DNA from: Shinisaurus crocodilurus
Lineage: Eukaryota; Chordata; Lepidosauria; Squamata; Shinisauridae
Assembly (NCBI GenBank): GCA_021292165.1
Contig: CM037877.1
Span: 159,545,871-159,609,870, forward strand
DNA length: 64,000 nt
Reading direction: 5' to 3'
A model generated the notes under the pieces. That model saw nothing but the letters and a program-made list of their open reading frames with translations, was not told the DNA's origin and searched no databases. Position numbers and translations under genes: made by a program. How positions within the stretch are numbered: position 1 is the stretch's first letter; each line of letters opens with the position of its first letter. Shown here one piece after another: positions 10,966 through 21,259 of this stretch.

Positions 10966-11257
10966 AACTTAAGTATAGTCCTATTCACCTGAGTGCTAGG
11001 ATGCATCTTTTCATGACTAGGAGGATGCTAGGAATACGATGCATCTTTTCATGACTATACATGAAAAGATGCATCCTTGCTCCATATCTCTCTGTTTACT
11101 AAGATAAGATCAGGTAGGTCACAGACCATGGATTTCTCTGTGGTGACTTTCTACTCTCTTGAATGCATGCCTCGAAAGAGCCACCTGGCAAGCCACACAC
11201 GTGTACGTGTGTGTGTGTAGATATAGATACGCATCCGCGCGCACGCGCGCGCGCGCG

Positions 11258-11296
<39 letters not shown>

Positions 11297-11424
11297 CTCT
11301 GCATATCCCCAAGGTCTCACCAGATTTTGCTTAGAATTTGAAGATTTGTCCCAAGACAAAACATCTGAAAAAATTCAAGGCAACAGAAAAGTGTTTTGTT
11401 TTGTTTGTTTGGAATATTTATTTA
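10966..11424. other. Low-copy sequence with a Z-DNA-prone microsatellite
   Basis: ATGCATCTTTTCATGACTA is repeated in tandem near 11005 and 11040, followed by its inverse ATGAAAAGATGCATC near 11062. Alternating purine-pyrimidine sequence occupies 11197-11296 and is listed separately. Confidence 0.5.
11197..11296. repeat. Alternating purine-pyrimidine microsatellite (GT, GC, AC)
   Basis: ACGTGTACGTGTGTGTGTG is followed, after a short ATAGATA spacer, by about 60 bases of alternating GC/AC steps grading into (AC)n. Long GC/AC alternation of this kind is a known Z-DNA-forming sequence type. Confidence 0.9.
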
Positions 11425-11686
11425 CAGTAATACCTTGGATTGCAAGTAACTTGGTCTGAGAGCGTTTTGCAAGACAAGCAATTTTTTAAAAAAATTTTGA
11501 CTTGATAAACGAGCACGGTCTTGCAAGACAAGTTTGTAGGGATGTAACCGCTCGCCTCGAGCGGGTGTAGCGGGCCGAAATCGGCCCCGCTCACGCCCAC
11601 CAGAGACTTGCTTTGATATAAGAGTGTTATATAAGAAACAAGCATGTTTCTGGAATGAATTATGCTCTCAATCCAAGGTATTACTG
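11425..11686 (-). mobile_element. Tc1/mariner-type MITE, copy 2
   Basis: The termini CAGTAATACCTTGGATTGC and CAATCCAAGGTATTACTG are flanked by TA on both sides (11423-11424, 11687-11688). The outer arms match the copy at 8553-8802 in reverse orientation. The middle is different: about 70 GC-rich bases containing GGGCCGAAATCGGCCCC and CTCACGCCC, a motif seen again at about 57668-57698. Confidence 0.85.
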
Positions 11687-11688
11687 TA

Positions 11689-12382
11689 TTTATAATATGA
11701 ATATGTTGTGTGTCTTCCAGGCTTGAGCCAGCTAATACTTGATGAGATTAGCAAAATATCTTGGGAGTGATGGGCATGGGACAGGCCGCACCTCTCTACA
11801 GATAACCTATTTAAAAAATGATATGTTTATGTTGTACTTATATAAATCTCCCACCATTCTCAGTAAATAAAAACAGTGACTCTAAGTTGTTGCTAAAAGA
11901 GTCAGTGGATGTAGTGATGGCGAGGAGGGAAAAAAAAACACCCGCATGTAGTCTGTCCTTAAACAAATGGAATATTTGTTGATGCCAAATCATGTTCTTA
12001 TTGTTAGAGAGACTTGATCACAATGCCAAATGGTATTGTTCAGCAGGGAGGCGAGGGGAAAAGACACCAGCATTGCTTCTGTTATGTAAAATAGGCATTA
12101 TATAATTATGATGCCTCATCTTCTTACAAAGTCTCTAAATCAACAGTAAATGCTGTGCACTCTAGCTGTAAATAGGAACATATTGGCTTTGATTTCACCA
12201 GGACGTTACATAATTGCTTTGATCTTTATCATGAATTACTCTTCAGCTGAGTTTCATGGCGTGTGTTGTCAGTTTAAAATTTAGGGGTTGGGTAGAGGTA
12301 TTATAGACCAAAATGAGAAGAGACAAGGGTTTTGTTTTGTGCGGGAACAGCTGCTCTGAATACCAAGGCTTCCATGGAAGAG
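11689..12382. other. AT-rich low-copy sequence
   Basis: No repeat or gene was recognised. CTTTGATCTTTATC near 12218 resembles a TCF/LEF-type site, but a single motif proves nothing. Confidence 0.35.
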
Positions 12383-12500
12383 ATTAGGGCTCTTCAGCTT
12401 AGACAAGTGATGGCTGAGTGCAAGGTATGCAAGAGGTATATAAAATCATTAATGGTTCAGAAAATGTGCTTAGGAAACACCTGTTTACCCTTTTACACAG
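12383..12500 (+). mobile_element. Decayed CR1-group LINE fragment
   Basis: The phrase GAGATTAGGGCTCTTCAGCTTAGA and then GAGGTATATAAAATCAT resemble the C-terminal coding end and 3' region of CR1-group LINEs. Too short and diverged to place further. Confidence 0.45.
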
Positions 12501-13571
12501 TCAAAAACACATGAGCACCTGACAATTTCCCCTAGCAACAGGTATTTTTAAAAAGGAAAAGGAAAAAGAAAAGCAGAATGACACACACCCACACACCTCA
12601 AACTTTATACAACGCTCTTTACCACATGATATCAGCATGGTCAATTACAGAATGAGAGGTGCTTCAGACTGTGGCAATTCTGTTTGCCATGGCTATGCTG
12701 ATGTTTCCTACAGTAAACTTATATGGTTGGATTCAGAGATGTCACAAGCAGAACTCCACTCATGGAATAGTAGTCTTGGCTCCCATAAGTGGAAGAAAGG
12801 GGAAGCAATTTCCCCTCTTCTCCTGGCAACTTCCTATACCTCACACCACCATCCCCGCCGCCGCCACAATCTGCTCTGGAGAACTGAGGGTGCCTCTGAA
12901 ACAGGATGGGGGATGTAGGGTGGAAAGGGAATAGGTGAAAATCACCTCTCCATTCAATTCACAGGACCCTCCACTGGAACAACCCCCCTTTTGTTTATGA
13001 AGGACCCCTCCCATGAATGGAACGTCAACTTTAGATCCAGACCATTAAGTGTGATGGGCAAATGCAGGGTACCACAGCCAATCAAAGCTTCACAATGCAT
13101 GTCTCTGAATGATTAGGGACACCTGTATGCCCTTCAGACATCATGTATCTGATACAGTAAATGCCAGTGTAAGACCCACATAGTGGGGTGTGCTTTGGAT
13201 TTGTCTAAAACCTGAATCAGATTGGGCTGGTTCTGACCAATTTGGGAGATGTCCAAATTGAAGCATGACTCCTCCGAAGCAGACCAAATCTGAACCTGAA
13301 CATGCCTGAAGATTTGGGATTCAGAGGGACACAGAGACACAGACAGTGAGTCTCCAAAATTCTCTATAGAGAGAGGGGGGGAGGGAGAGGAGAGGGTATA
13401 GTTTTTTGACTGGCAGTTCTGCCTTCAAATCACAAGGAATGGTTTTTACCAGGGCTCTCTCATCCCTGTGCTTTGTGGGGGGGATGCTGAAGTAATATAT
13501 TGCAGGACTGATGCAGTGCTCAGTGTGCACTCTAGTTCTCTCTCCCTCCCTCCCTCTCTCAGGAGTAGGAA
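12501..13571. other. Low-copy sequence with G/A-rich tracts
   Basis: Purine-rich stretches lie at about 13366-13400. CAAATTGAAGC and related phrases at about 13210-13310 may belong to an old repeat. No gene was recognised. Confidence 0.35.
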
Positions 13572-13792
13572 CAGGGCCGGTGCTACCATTAGGCCAACTA
13601 GGAGACTGCCTAGGGCGCCGGGCTGAAGGGGGCACCAGAAACGCCGCAATTTGCTTCTATCCCCTCCAACTCCCTCTCGAAAACACTTCACATATATCTA
13701 CGGAAGAAAAGCTTTTTTTTTTTTTAAAGTCTTTCTGGGTTGTTTGAACTGCGCGTCGCTGGCTGCTCTCCTCCTCTTCCTCTCCCCCCTGC

Positions 13793-13834
<42 letters not shown>

Positions 13835-14958
13835 CTGCCTTCGCTTCCAAGGAACACACAAACTGACTCTCCCAAAGATTTCTTTTGTGATCACTTGAAC
13901 TGAGGAGCGGCAGCGGCAGCAGCAGCAGCAGGAAGAGATGGAGTGGGGGGGGGGTCGGTGGGCCTGTTGTTGGTTTGTTAGTTACAAAGATGAAGAAATA
14001 AGAGGGGAGGGTGGAGGGGAGTTTCTTTTCTTTTTTTTAAATCGAGCAGCAGAAAGAAAAGAAAAAGGAGTACTGTGTGGATGGCAGAGCATGTGCGTTT
14101 TCACATGACATCTCTCTGTGCCGGTTTTAGCAGATCCCCACGGCAATTTTTTCTTTCTTTCTTCTTTTTTTTTTCCTTGTCACTGTTCAGTTTTACAGGG
14201 AGGCGCAGCAAAACAAGAGAGGGAGAGAGGTTGAGAGGGAAAGCTGCAAAGAGGCTTTATAGAGGAGGGCGGGCTGCACGCTTACTTCGAGCTCCTCCTG
14301 CTGTCAGCGCCTCAGCCAATCAAAAGGCTCCGGAGTTTCAGCAGAGGAGGAGGAGACGCTTTGTAAAGACAGGCTGGGGGCTGGGCACAGGAGGCAACGC
14401 ACACGCACACACACGCACACGCCTGCCTAGACGAGGCTCCAGTTTCCTCAGGGGCTCGGAGCTGGGCTTTCCTTTGTTCCTGCGCTCTAAAGACTTCCAG
14501 TATAAAAGTGTTTTCTCCACACTCATTTCAAGCCGGCCTTCCCCCCACACCCCATTTTCAAAATCCCACCAAAAGACACATACTTATATTGAAGTGATTC
14601 CTTTCATGGACAATTCACTCCCACAGCCCCTGATAATGCCTACTGTTTGGGGAAGTCCCCCCCCCCTTCTAGTCCCCTTTGGTACCTTCATATGAAAGTG
14701 AAAATCTGTATAATGGATCTTCGCTTTATCCAACGGGATAACTGAGGATATCTTGATAGATTTCGAGAACTGTAGCAAATTGGTACTACATCAACATGTA
14801 TTTTATGTATGTTTGTCAATGTTTATGATATTTTTTTTAGGTTTTGCCAATTGACTTTTAATGGGCATAGGGCTGGAGGGAGGGAGGGCTCAAGTGGGAA
14901 GGGGGGCGCTAAATATCTGATCTTGTCTAGGGCACCAAACTGCCTTGCACTGGCCCTG
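13572..14958. mobile_element. hAT-type element with promoter-like cargo
   Basis: The ends are CAGGGCCGGTGCTACC at the left and GGGCACCAAACTGCCTTGCA, then CTGGCCCTG, at the right. A perfect 8-bp duplication AGTAGGAA flanks it (13564-13571 and 14959-14966). The 1387-bp body has no transposase but contains a (CT)n run (13799-13830), a (CAG)n-like run near 13909-13931, a CCAAT box in AGCCAATCAAAAGG (about 14315) and TATAAAAG (about 14502) in GC-rich surroundings. This looks like captured promoter or 5'-UTR sequence between hAT ends, but no source gene is identified. Confidence 0.8.
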
Positions 14959-14966
14959 AGTAGGAA

Positions 14967-15569
14967 CATTAAAAGAAGTTTGCTGGAGTTTGTGAAACCT
15001 GGGAGGATGTAGCACTCGGTTCTTCCTTGGAAAATGCTGGATGTTCAAGTCCTTCTGCCTTTGCCACTGGATGCTCCATATTCACCATCCACGCCTATTG
15101 CACTTTCTGTGGCATTGGTACCAATTTAGAAAACAAACAAGTTTTAAACTGGTTTTCATTCGTCATAACTCCCTAGGCCCTGCACCTATCCTTCTGAAAG
15201 TTTTCGGGTTTCCTGCCTAGGGACACCTGTATGACATATGCCATTTTTATACAAATTGCCCACACACACACACACCCATAGGGGAATTAGCTAGCGCATC
15301 CTTTTTTTTTTTTTGAAACCCACAAACTATAAAGGTTGCTCTTGCACAAAGCTCCCTGCCCCTATCCATCTGAAACTTGGCAGGTTCGATCATCTCAGAA
15401 GGCGAAACTATCCCTGCAAATTTCATCCAATACTGCCAAGAAATTAAAAAAAAAATCTTATTAGCATTTCCCTTTTTTTAAAGTAATCATCATCAGGCGA
15501 TCACTCGTGACCGAGTAAGATTGTCTTCCGGGATAAAAGGAGGAGATTCTAAAGAAGATTGTGTAGACT
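14967..15569. other. Diverged repeat, internally duplicated
   Basis: Two related phrases occur: CTCCCTAGGCCCTGCACCTA with TCCTTCTGAAAG (about 15170), and CTCCCTGCCCCTATCCATCT with GAAACTTGG (about 15352). A (CA)n run lies at about 15262-15276. The family is unknown to me. Confidence 0.4.
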
Positions 15570-15983
15570 CTAGCGATGGGTCCGTAAGTGACTGTGGAGG
15601 CCAATTCTAGATCCACACAGCTTCCCACAGTGAGGACACAGGTTACCAGATAGAAGATGGTCCTGTAAAGGATTCATTTGACGTGCTTTTCGCTTAGCAC
15701 GTTTCTCCCTTTCACCTTGCACTCGGGCTTCTTCAAAGTCCATGGAACCTTTGTGAAAGGCCAACCTCCAGTTAGATCGTTCATGGGCCAGAGCTTCCCA
15801 GTTTTCGATGTTTATATTGCATTTTTTTAGATTAGCCTTATGAACATCTTTAAACCTCTTATATTGACAGGCGGATAGCACAACCTCCCTGCACCTATTT
15901 GTGTAATCCCCTGGTAAGGAACTACTATGACTGCAAAAGTCATCCAATTCTGACAAACAAAAGAGCCATTTGTTGATTTCCAA
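15570..15983 (-). pseudogene. C-terminal end of a LINE-type reverse transcriptase with CCHH zinc finger
   Basis: A 137-codon minus-strand frame carries YKRFKDVHKANLKKCNI, NWEALAHERSNWRLAFHKG and FEEAR, then a basic RKRKAR-like stretch and a terminal finger CPHCGKLCGSRIGLHSHLRTH (C-x2-C, H-x3-4-H) just before the stop. This order of motifs is the usual C-terminus of some vertebrate and invertebrate endonuclease/reverse-transcriptase LINEs. The RT and endonuclease domains are absent, so it is a 5'-truncated insertion. The clade is uncertain. The N-terminal 30 residues or so are probably flanking sequence read through. Confidence 0.65.
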
Positions 15984-16498
15984 TAATAATCAATGGGAGG
16001 TATGTAGATCTGGATTTCCAAATCGAGATTCGGATTTGAACCCGAGTCAAAGTGGGCAACCTCCAAATCAGTCTCAGCCAAATTGGACCATTTTTCAAAT
16101 CACCAAAGTGGGATACCAAACCAGCAGCTGCATAGCAGATGGGGATGAGTTGCTCAAACAATCCATAAAGAATTGTGGAAGACTGACACAAATCCTGCGC
16201 CTTACGCTCTGTACCAGTAAGTGCTGGGAGACAGACAAAGTTAGAAAGGTCACAGTTTCCCAGAGGATGCTGACTGTAGTAGCATGAGGCAATGTCTGCA
16301 TTGCCAGAGTTATACGGAGTTATAAGATTAGGCTGAGATGAGATCAGTGTATGAATTGTCATACCTAATGGTCAATCACAACTCAAAATGATAAACAGGG
16401 AGTGAAGGTTCCATTAGTTCCTTAGAATGTTTTGTATTTCCTACTGACTCTGGAAGAGTCCTTTAATTCAGCACTGCTATTGTGCTTTGCACCTTAGG
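15984..16498. other. Low-copy sequence, nothing recognised
   Basis: Repeated CAAATC and GGATTT phrases around 16015-16105 suggest an old inverted repeat, not resolved. No gene was recognised. Confidence 0.35.
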
Positions 16499-16825
16499 GG
16501 TCCCCAACCTTTTTGGACCCATGGCCACATGAGGGAATTTGAGAAACTGCTGTGGGCACCACCACAAAATGGCTCCCATTGTGGATGTGACTAGTCACAT
16601 AATGGCTGCCATGGGGCCTGGCTAGTCAAGAGGTGGTGAAGAGGAGAGAAAGAGTGAGGCTAGAGGATGGGAGGGTGTGGGAAAGGGAAAGAGTTGCTTC
16701 CTGCACCGCTGCCCCCATCTTCTTCCTTCCACAAAGATCTTTCCCCTTTGCACTCTCTCACTCACTCTCTCCACTCCCAGCCTCTAGCCTTACTATTTCT
16801 CTCCCTTCCCTGGACATAGCCTTCT
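16499..16825 (+). mobile_element. hAT-type element, left part (split by CR1)
   Basis: It starts near AGGGGTCCCCAACCTTTTTGG, a hAT-type terminus, and continues as GGGCACCACCACAAAATGGC and then pyrimidine-rich TCTCTCCACTCCCAGCCTC. The same pyrimidine-rich phrases resume at 20731 after the CR1 element, showing that one element was split. Confidence 0.65.
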
Positions 16826-16921
16826 TCTGGCAAGGGATGGGTTGCACCTCACAAGGACTGGGAAGAATGTGTTTGACCACAGCATGAAGAACCTCATCAG
16901 GAGGGATTTAAACTGAATCCA

Positions 16922-17761
16922 ATGGGGGAGGGGGATGCAAACTTGGGGGTAACAATGGATGAAGTCCTATGCACCACAACAGAGAGAACAGCTCCAACAG
17001 TGCCCAATAATATTCTACCACAAAATATAGGAAGAAAGCCAGACTATAAAGCACATGGTCTTCGATGTCTATATACTAATGCCCAGAGTATGGGCAACAA
17101 ACAGAACGAACTTGCCCTCTTAATTCAGGAGGGCAAATATGACTTGATAGGTGTAACTGAAACTTGGTGGAATGATTCCCATGACTGGAATACAGCAGTT
17201 GAAGGATATAACTTGTTCAAAAAGAACAGAAGCAATAGAAAGGGAAGTGGAGTTGCACTGTATGTTAATAATACATATCTTTGCACAGAAATACAGGAGG
17301 ATGGGCTTGGTAGCCCCATCAAGAGCATCTGAATTAAAATAAATGGGGCAAAGAATAAAATGAACATGGTGGTTGGAGTCTACTACCGACCACCCAATCA
17401 AGAAGATGAGGATAAAACTTTTGAAAAGGAAATTGCCAATGTTTCAAGGAGGCATGATGTAGTAGTGATGGGGGACTTCAATTTCCCCGATATCTGTTGG
17501 GAGACAAATTCTGCCAAACATGGACCCTCCAAGAAATTCCTGAGTTGTGTTGCTGATAACTTCCTCCTACAGAAAGTGGAGGAAGGAACTAGAGGATCAG
17601 CTATCCTTGACTTGATTCTAACCAACAGAGATGACTTAGTGGATAAAGTGGCAGTCACAGTAACCCTGGGGGAAAGTGACCATGTTATACTTGAGTTCTT
17701 GATTCTAAAGGAAGCAAAAGCTGAGGGTAGCCAAACGCGTACCCTGGATTTTAGGAAAGCC
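16922..17761 (+). pseudogene. CR1 ORF2 endonuclease domain, broken
   Basis: This is the apurinic/apyrimidinic-type endonuclease of a CR1 LINE, which nicks target DNA to prime reverse transcription. Visible motifs are LRCLYTNAQSMGNKQNEL, the catalytic IGVTETWW (Glu), [23 protein letters not shown] and LILTNRDD, then [11 protein letters not shown] (catalytic Ser-Asp-His). An in-frame TGA at 17330-17332 separates the first 137 codons from the rest, but the reading frame does not shift there. The frame is then cut at 17762 by a hAT insertion. Endonuclease residues are otherwise well kept, suggesting moderate age. Confidence 0.85.
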
Positions 17762-18555
17762 CAGGACCGGTGCAGGGCACTTTGGCGCCCTAGGCTAAAC
17801 TGTATTTAGCGCCCCCCCCTCTCGTGCCGGGGGGGGCCTCCGGAAAGCAGCCCTGCTCTGCAACCTCCCGCCCCCCCGCCACCGGACACCCTCCCCGCAC
17901 GCTGCCGCTGCCGCTCCCCACCTACCTTCCCAGTCCGACGCCTCCTCCGAAAAGGGACCCCCGCGCTCTGTTTTTGGCCGGGGGAAACCAGAGCAACAGG
18001 GCTGTTTAAGCCCTGTTGCCCTGGTTCTTCCCGCCAAAACAGAGCGCGGGCGGGGCTCCGGAAACAGCACGGAGAAGGTAGGTGTCGGGGGGGGGAGGCA
18101 GCGCGGAGTAGAGGCGAGGCGAGGCGAAGCGAGGGGGGGAGGCGAAGCGAGGCGAAGTGGGGGGGAGGCGGCGCAGAGGCGAGGTGGGGGGGAGGTGGCG
18201 CAGAGGCGAAGCGAGGCGAGGTGGGGGGGAGGCGGCGCGGGGGGGGAGGCGGCGCAGAGGCGAGGCGAGGCGAGGTGGGGGGGAGGCGGCGGCGAGGTGA
18301 GGCGAGAGGCGGCGCGGAGGCGAGGCGAGGTGGGAGGCGGCGCGGAGGCGAGGCAAGGTGGGGGGGAGGCGCCCAGGCTCGGCCCCACCACTACTCCGGG
18401 CGCACTGACCTGGCTTTCTCGGAGAGGCGGGCGGGCGGCAGGGCAGGGCAGGGCAGGAGCGCGCCGGCAGCGAAGAGGAGCGCAGCGTTCTGCGCCCTCT
18501 TACGCTACGCGCCCTAGGCAACAGCCTAGTTGGCCTAGCGGTAGCGCCGGCCCTG
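17762..18555. mobile_element. Palindrome-bearing hAT-type element inside CR1
   Basis: The ends CAGGACCGGTGCAGGGCAC and GCGGTAGCGCCGGCCCTG are inverted, with a perfect 8-bp duplication GGAAAGCC (17754-17761, 18556-18563). Inside, 17961-18050 is an almost continuous palindrome of about 90 bases, with CCGCGCTCTG and CAGAGCGCGG at its ends. From about 18090 to 18370 there is a G-rich minisatellite of GAGGCGAGG-type units. Long open frames on both strands reflect the GC-rich repeat and are not genes. It shares end style with 13572-14958 and 26072-26341. Confidence 0.85.
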
Positions 18556-18712
18556 GGAAAGCCAATTCCTAAAATAAGTAAGGTCCCATGGCAAGCAACT
18601 CTAAAAGGAGTCCAAGATGGGTGGGAGTTTTTTAAAAAGAAAATTCTAAAGTTACAATTACAAACAATTCCCACTAGGGAAAAAGGCAGAGGGTAACAGA
18701 AGAAGCCAATGT

Positions 18713-18761
<49 letters not shown>
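18713..18761. repeat. (GAT)n expansion inside CR1
   Basis: About sixteen GAT units replace part of the CR1 coding region between endonuclease and reverse transcriptase. Confidence 0.95.
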
Positions 18762-18763
<2 letters not shown>

Positions 18764-19049
18764 CACAAAAAAATTAGAGATGACCTGAACAAGGCTACAA
18801 GGGAAGAGTACAGGCAGGTAGCATAAAACTGCAGGAAAGTGTCAGGAAGGCTAAAGCTGAGAATGAGCTGAGGCTAGCGAGGGATGCTAAAAGCAACAAA
18901 AAAGCTTTCTTTAGATATGTGCATAGTAAAAGACAGAGGAAAGAAATGGTGTTTCAGCTACGCAATGAGGATGGCAAAATGATAACAGATGACAAAGAAA
19001 AGGCAGAAGTGTTCAATTCCTACTTTGGCTCAGTCTTCTCCCGAAAGAG

Positions 19050-19095
19050 GGTCTATGTCGTCGTCGTCGTCGTCGTCCCGTCCCCCCCCCCCCGC
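19050..19095. repeat. (GTC)n plus C-run inside CR1
   Basis: A GTC trinucleotide run is followed by about twelve C residues, both absent from ordinary CR1 coding sequence. Confidence 0.9.
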
Positions 19096-19149
19096 AAACC
19101 TGAAGTGCAGACTGAAGGAGCAGGATTGCAGCTTGAGATTGATAGGTAA

Positions 19150-19902
19150 ATAGTCAAGGAACACCTGATTACTTTGAACTAGTTCAAATCTCCAGGGCCC
19201 GACAAACTGCATCCTAGAGTAATAAAGGAACTGGCAGAAGAACTCTCAGAACTACTGTCTATTATCTTTGAGAAATCATGGAGGACAGGTGAAGTGCCAG
19301 ATGACAGGAGGGCTAATGTTCTTCCTAACTTCAAAAACGGCAAGAAGGAGGAACCTGGGAACTACAGACCTCTCAGTCTGACATCAATTCCTGGGAAAAT
19401 TCTGGAGCAGATTATAAAGAAATCAATCTGCAAGCACCTTGAAAACAATGCAGTGATTACTAGAAGCCAACATGGATTTGTCAAGAAGAAATCCTGTCAG
19501 ATCAATCTGATCCCATTTTTTGATCGGGTAACCTCCCTTGTGGACTGTGGGAATGCTGTGGACATAATATATCTGGACTTCAGCAAAGCTTTTGACAAAG
19601 TGCCTCATGATATCCTGATTAGCAAGCTAGCTAAAAGTGGGCTAGATGGAACCACTATCAGGTGGATCCACAATTGGCTACAGAATCGGACTCAAAGAGT
19701 GCTTATCAATGGTTCCTTCTCAAACTGGGGAGAGGTAACGAGCGGGGTACCACAGGGCTCGGTCCTGGGCCCAGTGCTCTTCAACATTTTTATTAATGAC
19801 TTGGATGAGGAGGTGCAGGGAATGCTTATCAGATTTGCAGATGACACAAAATTGGGTGGAATAGCTAATACTCTGGAAGACAGGGGGGGAAATTCAAAGT
19901 GA
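19150..19902 (+). pseudogene. CR1 ORF2 reverse transcriptase, broken
   Basis: This is the catalytic reverse transcriptase of the CR1 LINE. One frame from about 19183 onward shows [35 protein letters not shown], the catalytic [15 protein letters not shown] (first Asp), [21 protein letters not shown] and [10 protein letters not shown] (the FADD catalytic pair). An in-frame TAG lies at 19180-19182, just before it. The frame ends at 19902 in a G-run frameshift after LEDRGG. The C-terminal region continues in other frames at 19913-20095 and 20346-20657 ([23 protein letters not shown]). Confidence 0.9.
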
Positions 19903-20345
19903 TCTCAGTAGGTTGGAGTGCTGGGCTGAAAACAACAGAATGAAATTTAATTGGGATCAATGCCAAGTGCTGCACCTAGGGAAAAGAAACCAAATGCATA
20001 GTTACAGGATGAGGGATACTTGGCTCAACAATACTACAAGTGAGAAGTATTGGAATTGTTGTAGATCACAAGCTGAATATGAGCCAGCAATGTGATGTGG
20101 CTGCAAAAAAGGCAAATGCTATTTTGGACTGCATTAATAGAAGTATAGCTTCCAAATTGTGTGAAGCACTATTTTCCCCTTTACTCAGCACAGGTTATAC
20201 CTCATCTTGAGTACTGTGTCCAGTTCTGGACACCACACTTTAAGAAGGATGTAGATAAACTGGAAAGGGTTCAGAGGAGGGTAACAAAGGTGATAAGGGG
20301 ACTGGAAACAAAGCCCTATGAGAGGAGAGACTGAAAGAACTGGGC

Positions 20346-20657
20346 ATGTTTAGCCTTCAGAAGAGAAGACTGAGGGGAGATATGATAGCACTCTTCAAGT
20401 ACTTGAAAGGCTGTCACACAGAGGAGGGCCAGGATCTCTTCTCAATCATCCCAGAGTGCAGGACACGGAATAATGGGCTCAAGTTACAGGAACCCAGATT
20501 CCGCCTGGACATCAGGAAAAACTTCCTAACTGTTAGAGCAATACAACAATGGAACCAGCTACCTAGGGAGGTGGTGGGCTCTCCCACTCTGGAGGCATTC
20601 AAGGTGCAGCTGGACAGCCATCTGTCAGGGATACTTTTACTTGGATTCTTGCACTGA
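20346..20657 (+). pseudogene. CR1 ORF2 C-terminal segment
   Basis: The frame reads [16 protein letters not shown], then [38 protein letters not shown] and [15 protein letters not shown]. This is the conserved end of CR1 ORF2. It is out of frame with the reverse transcriptase segment upstream and stops at the usual place before the 3' tail. Confidence 0.85.
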
Positions 20658-20730
20658 GCAAGGGGATGGACCCAATGGCCTTTTAGGCCCCTTCCAACTC
20701 TACTATTCTATTATTCAATTTCTGTGATTC

Positions 20731-21182
20731 TTTCCCTCCTTTCCTAGCCCCTAGCCTTTTTCTTTCTCTCCCACCCATACCTTTATTGTGCTGTTTCTCT
20801 CCACTCCCCGCCTCTAGCCTCACTATTTCTCTCCCGTCCCTGTCTCTAGCCTTCTTTCTCTCCCTTCCTAGCCTTGGTCTTTCTCTCCCACTCACCCCTT
20901 TAACTTTGTTTCTCTCCACTCCCGGCCTCGCTATTTCTCTCCCACAACCCTTTGCCTCACTCTTTCCCTCCCCAATCCCCCTTTCCTTTGCTTTCTTTTC
21001 CTGCCTGCTGAACAGCTGATCAGCAGCAGGTTCAAGAAAGGAGAACCTGATGCCCTAATGGTTTTTAATTTTTAAATTAATTTTCTTTTGAAGGGGGCAG
21101 GGCATGAAGAGCTTTGCGGGTGCCATTGGAGGTGCCCATGGGTGTCATTGCACCCATGGATGTCACATTGGGGGGGGGGGGC
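20731..21182 (+). mobile_element. hAT-type element, right part (split by CR1)
   Basis: Pyrimidine-rich TTTCTCTCCACTCCCCGCC and CTCTAGCCTCACTATTTC repeat the phrases found left of the CR1 LINE. The right edge reads GGGTGCCATTGGAGGTGCCC and GCACCCATGGATGTCACATT, then a G-run. The terminal CCCTG is not intact, so the end is approximate. Confidence 0.6.
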
Positions 21183-21259
21183 TTAGACAGAAATCACATT
21201 TTGTATTGGTTTTGTGTGTATCTATTTTGTCATAGTTTAGTCATTGTGGCATTATCCCA

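Larger units (their letters stand above)
16826..20730 (+). mobile_element. CR1 LINE, near full-length ORF2 region, interrupted
   Basis: In order it has an endonuclease domain, reverse transcriptase, the C-terminal coding region and a 3' end reading GGCCTTTTAGGCCCCTTCCA, CTCTACTATTCTATTATTC, the CR1 terminus. It lies inside a hAT element and is itself cut by a 794-bp hAT element at 17762-18555. Stops, shifts and microsatellite expansions make it inactive. The left boundary is approximate because CR1 copies usually lack target duplications. Confidence 0.85.

Noticed and set aside
14075..14695. Open frame of 206 codons on the plus strand
   Set aside because: It sits inside a hAT-type element, is low in complexity and shows no domain. 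It may include captured sequence, but there is no sign of selection that I can see.
17795..18674. Overlapping frames of 198 and 222 codons (minus) and 125 codons (plus)
   Set aside because: They translate the GAGGCGAGG minisatellite and palindrome of a hAT insertion. Their Pro/Ser/Leu/Arg-rich content is compositional.
18713..18761. CRISPR-like or structured tandem array
   Set aside because: It is a plain GAT microsatellite. No CRISPR array is expected or seen in this eukaryotic sequence.
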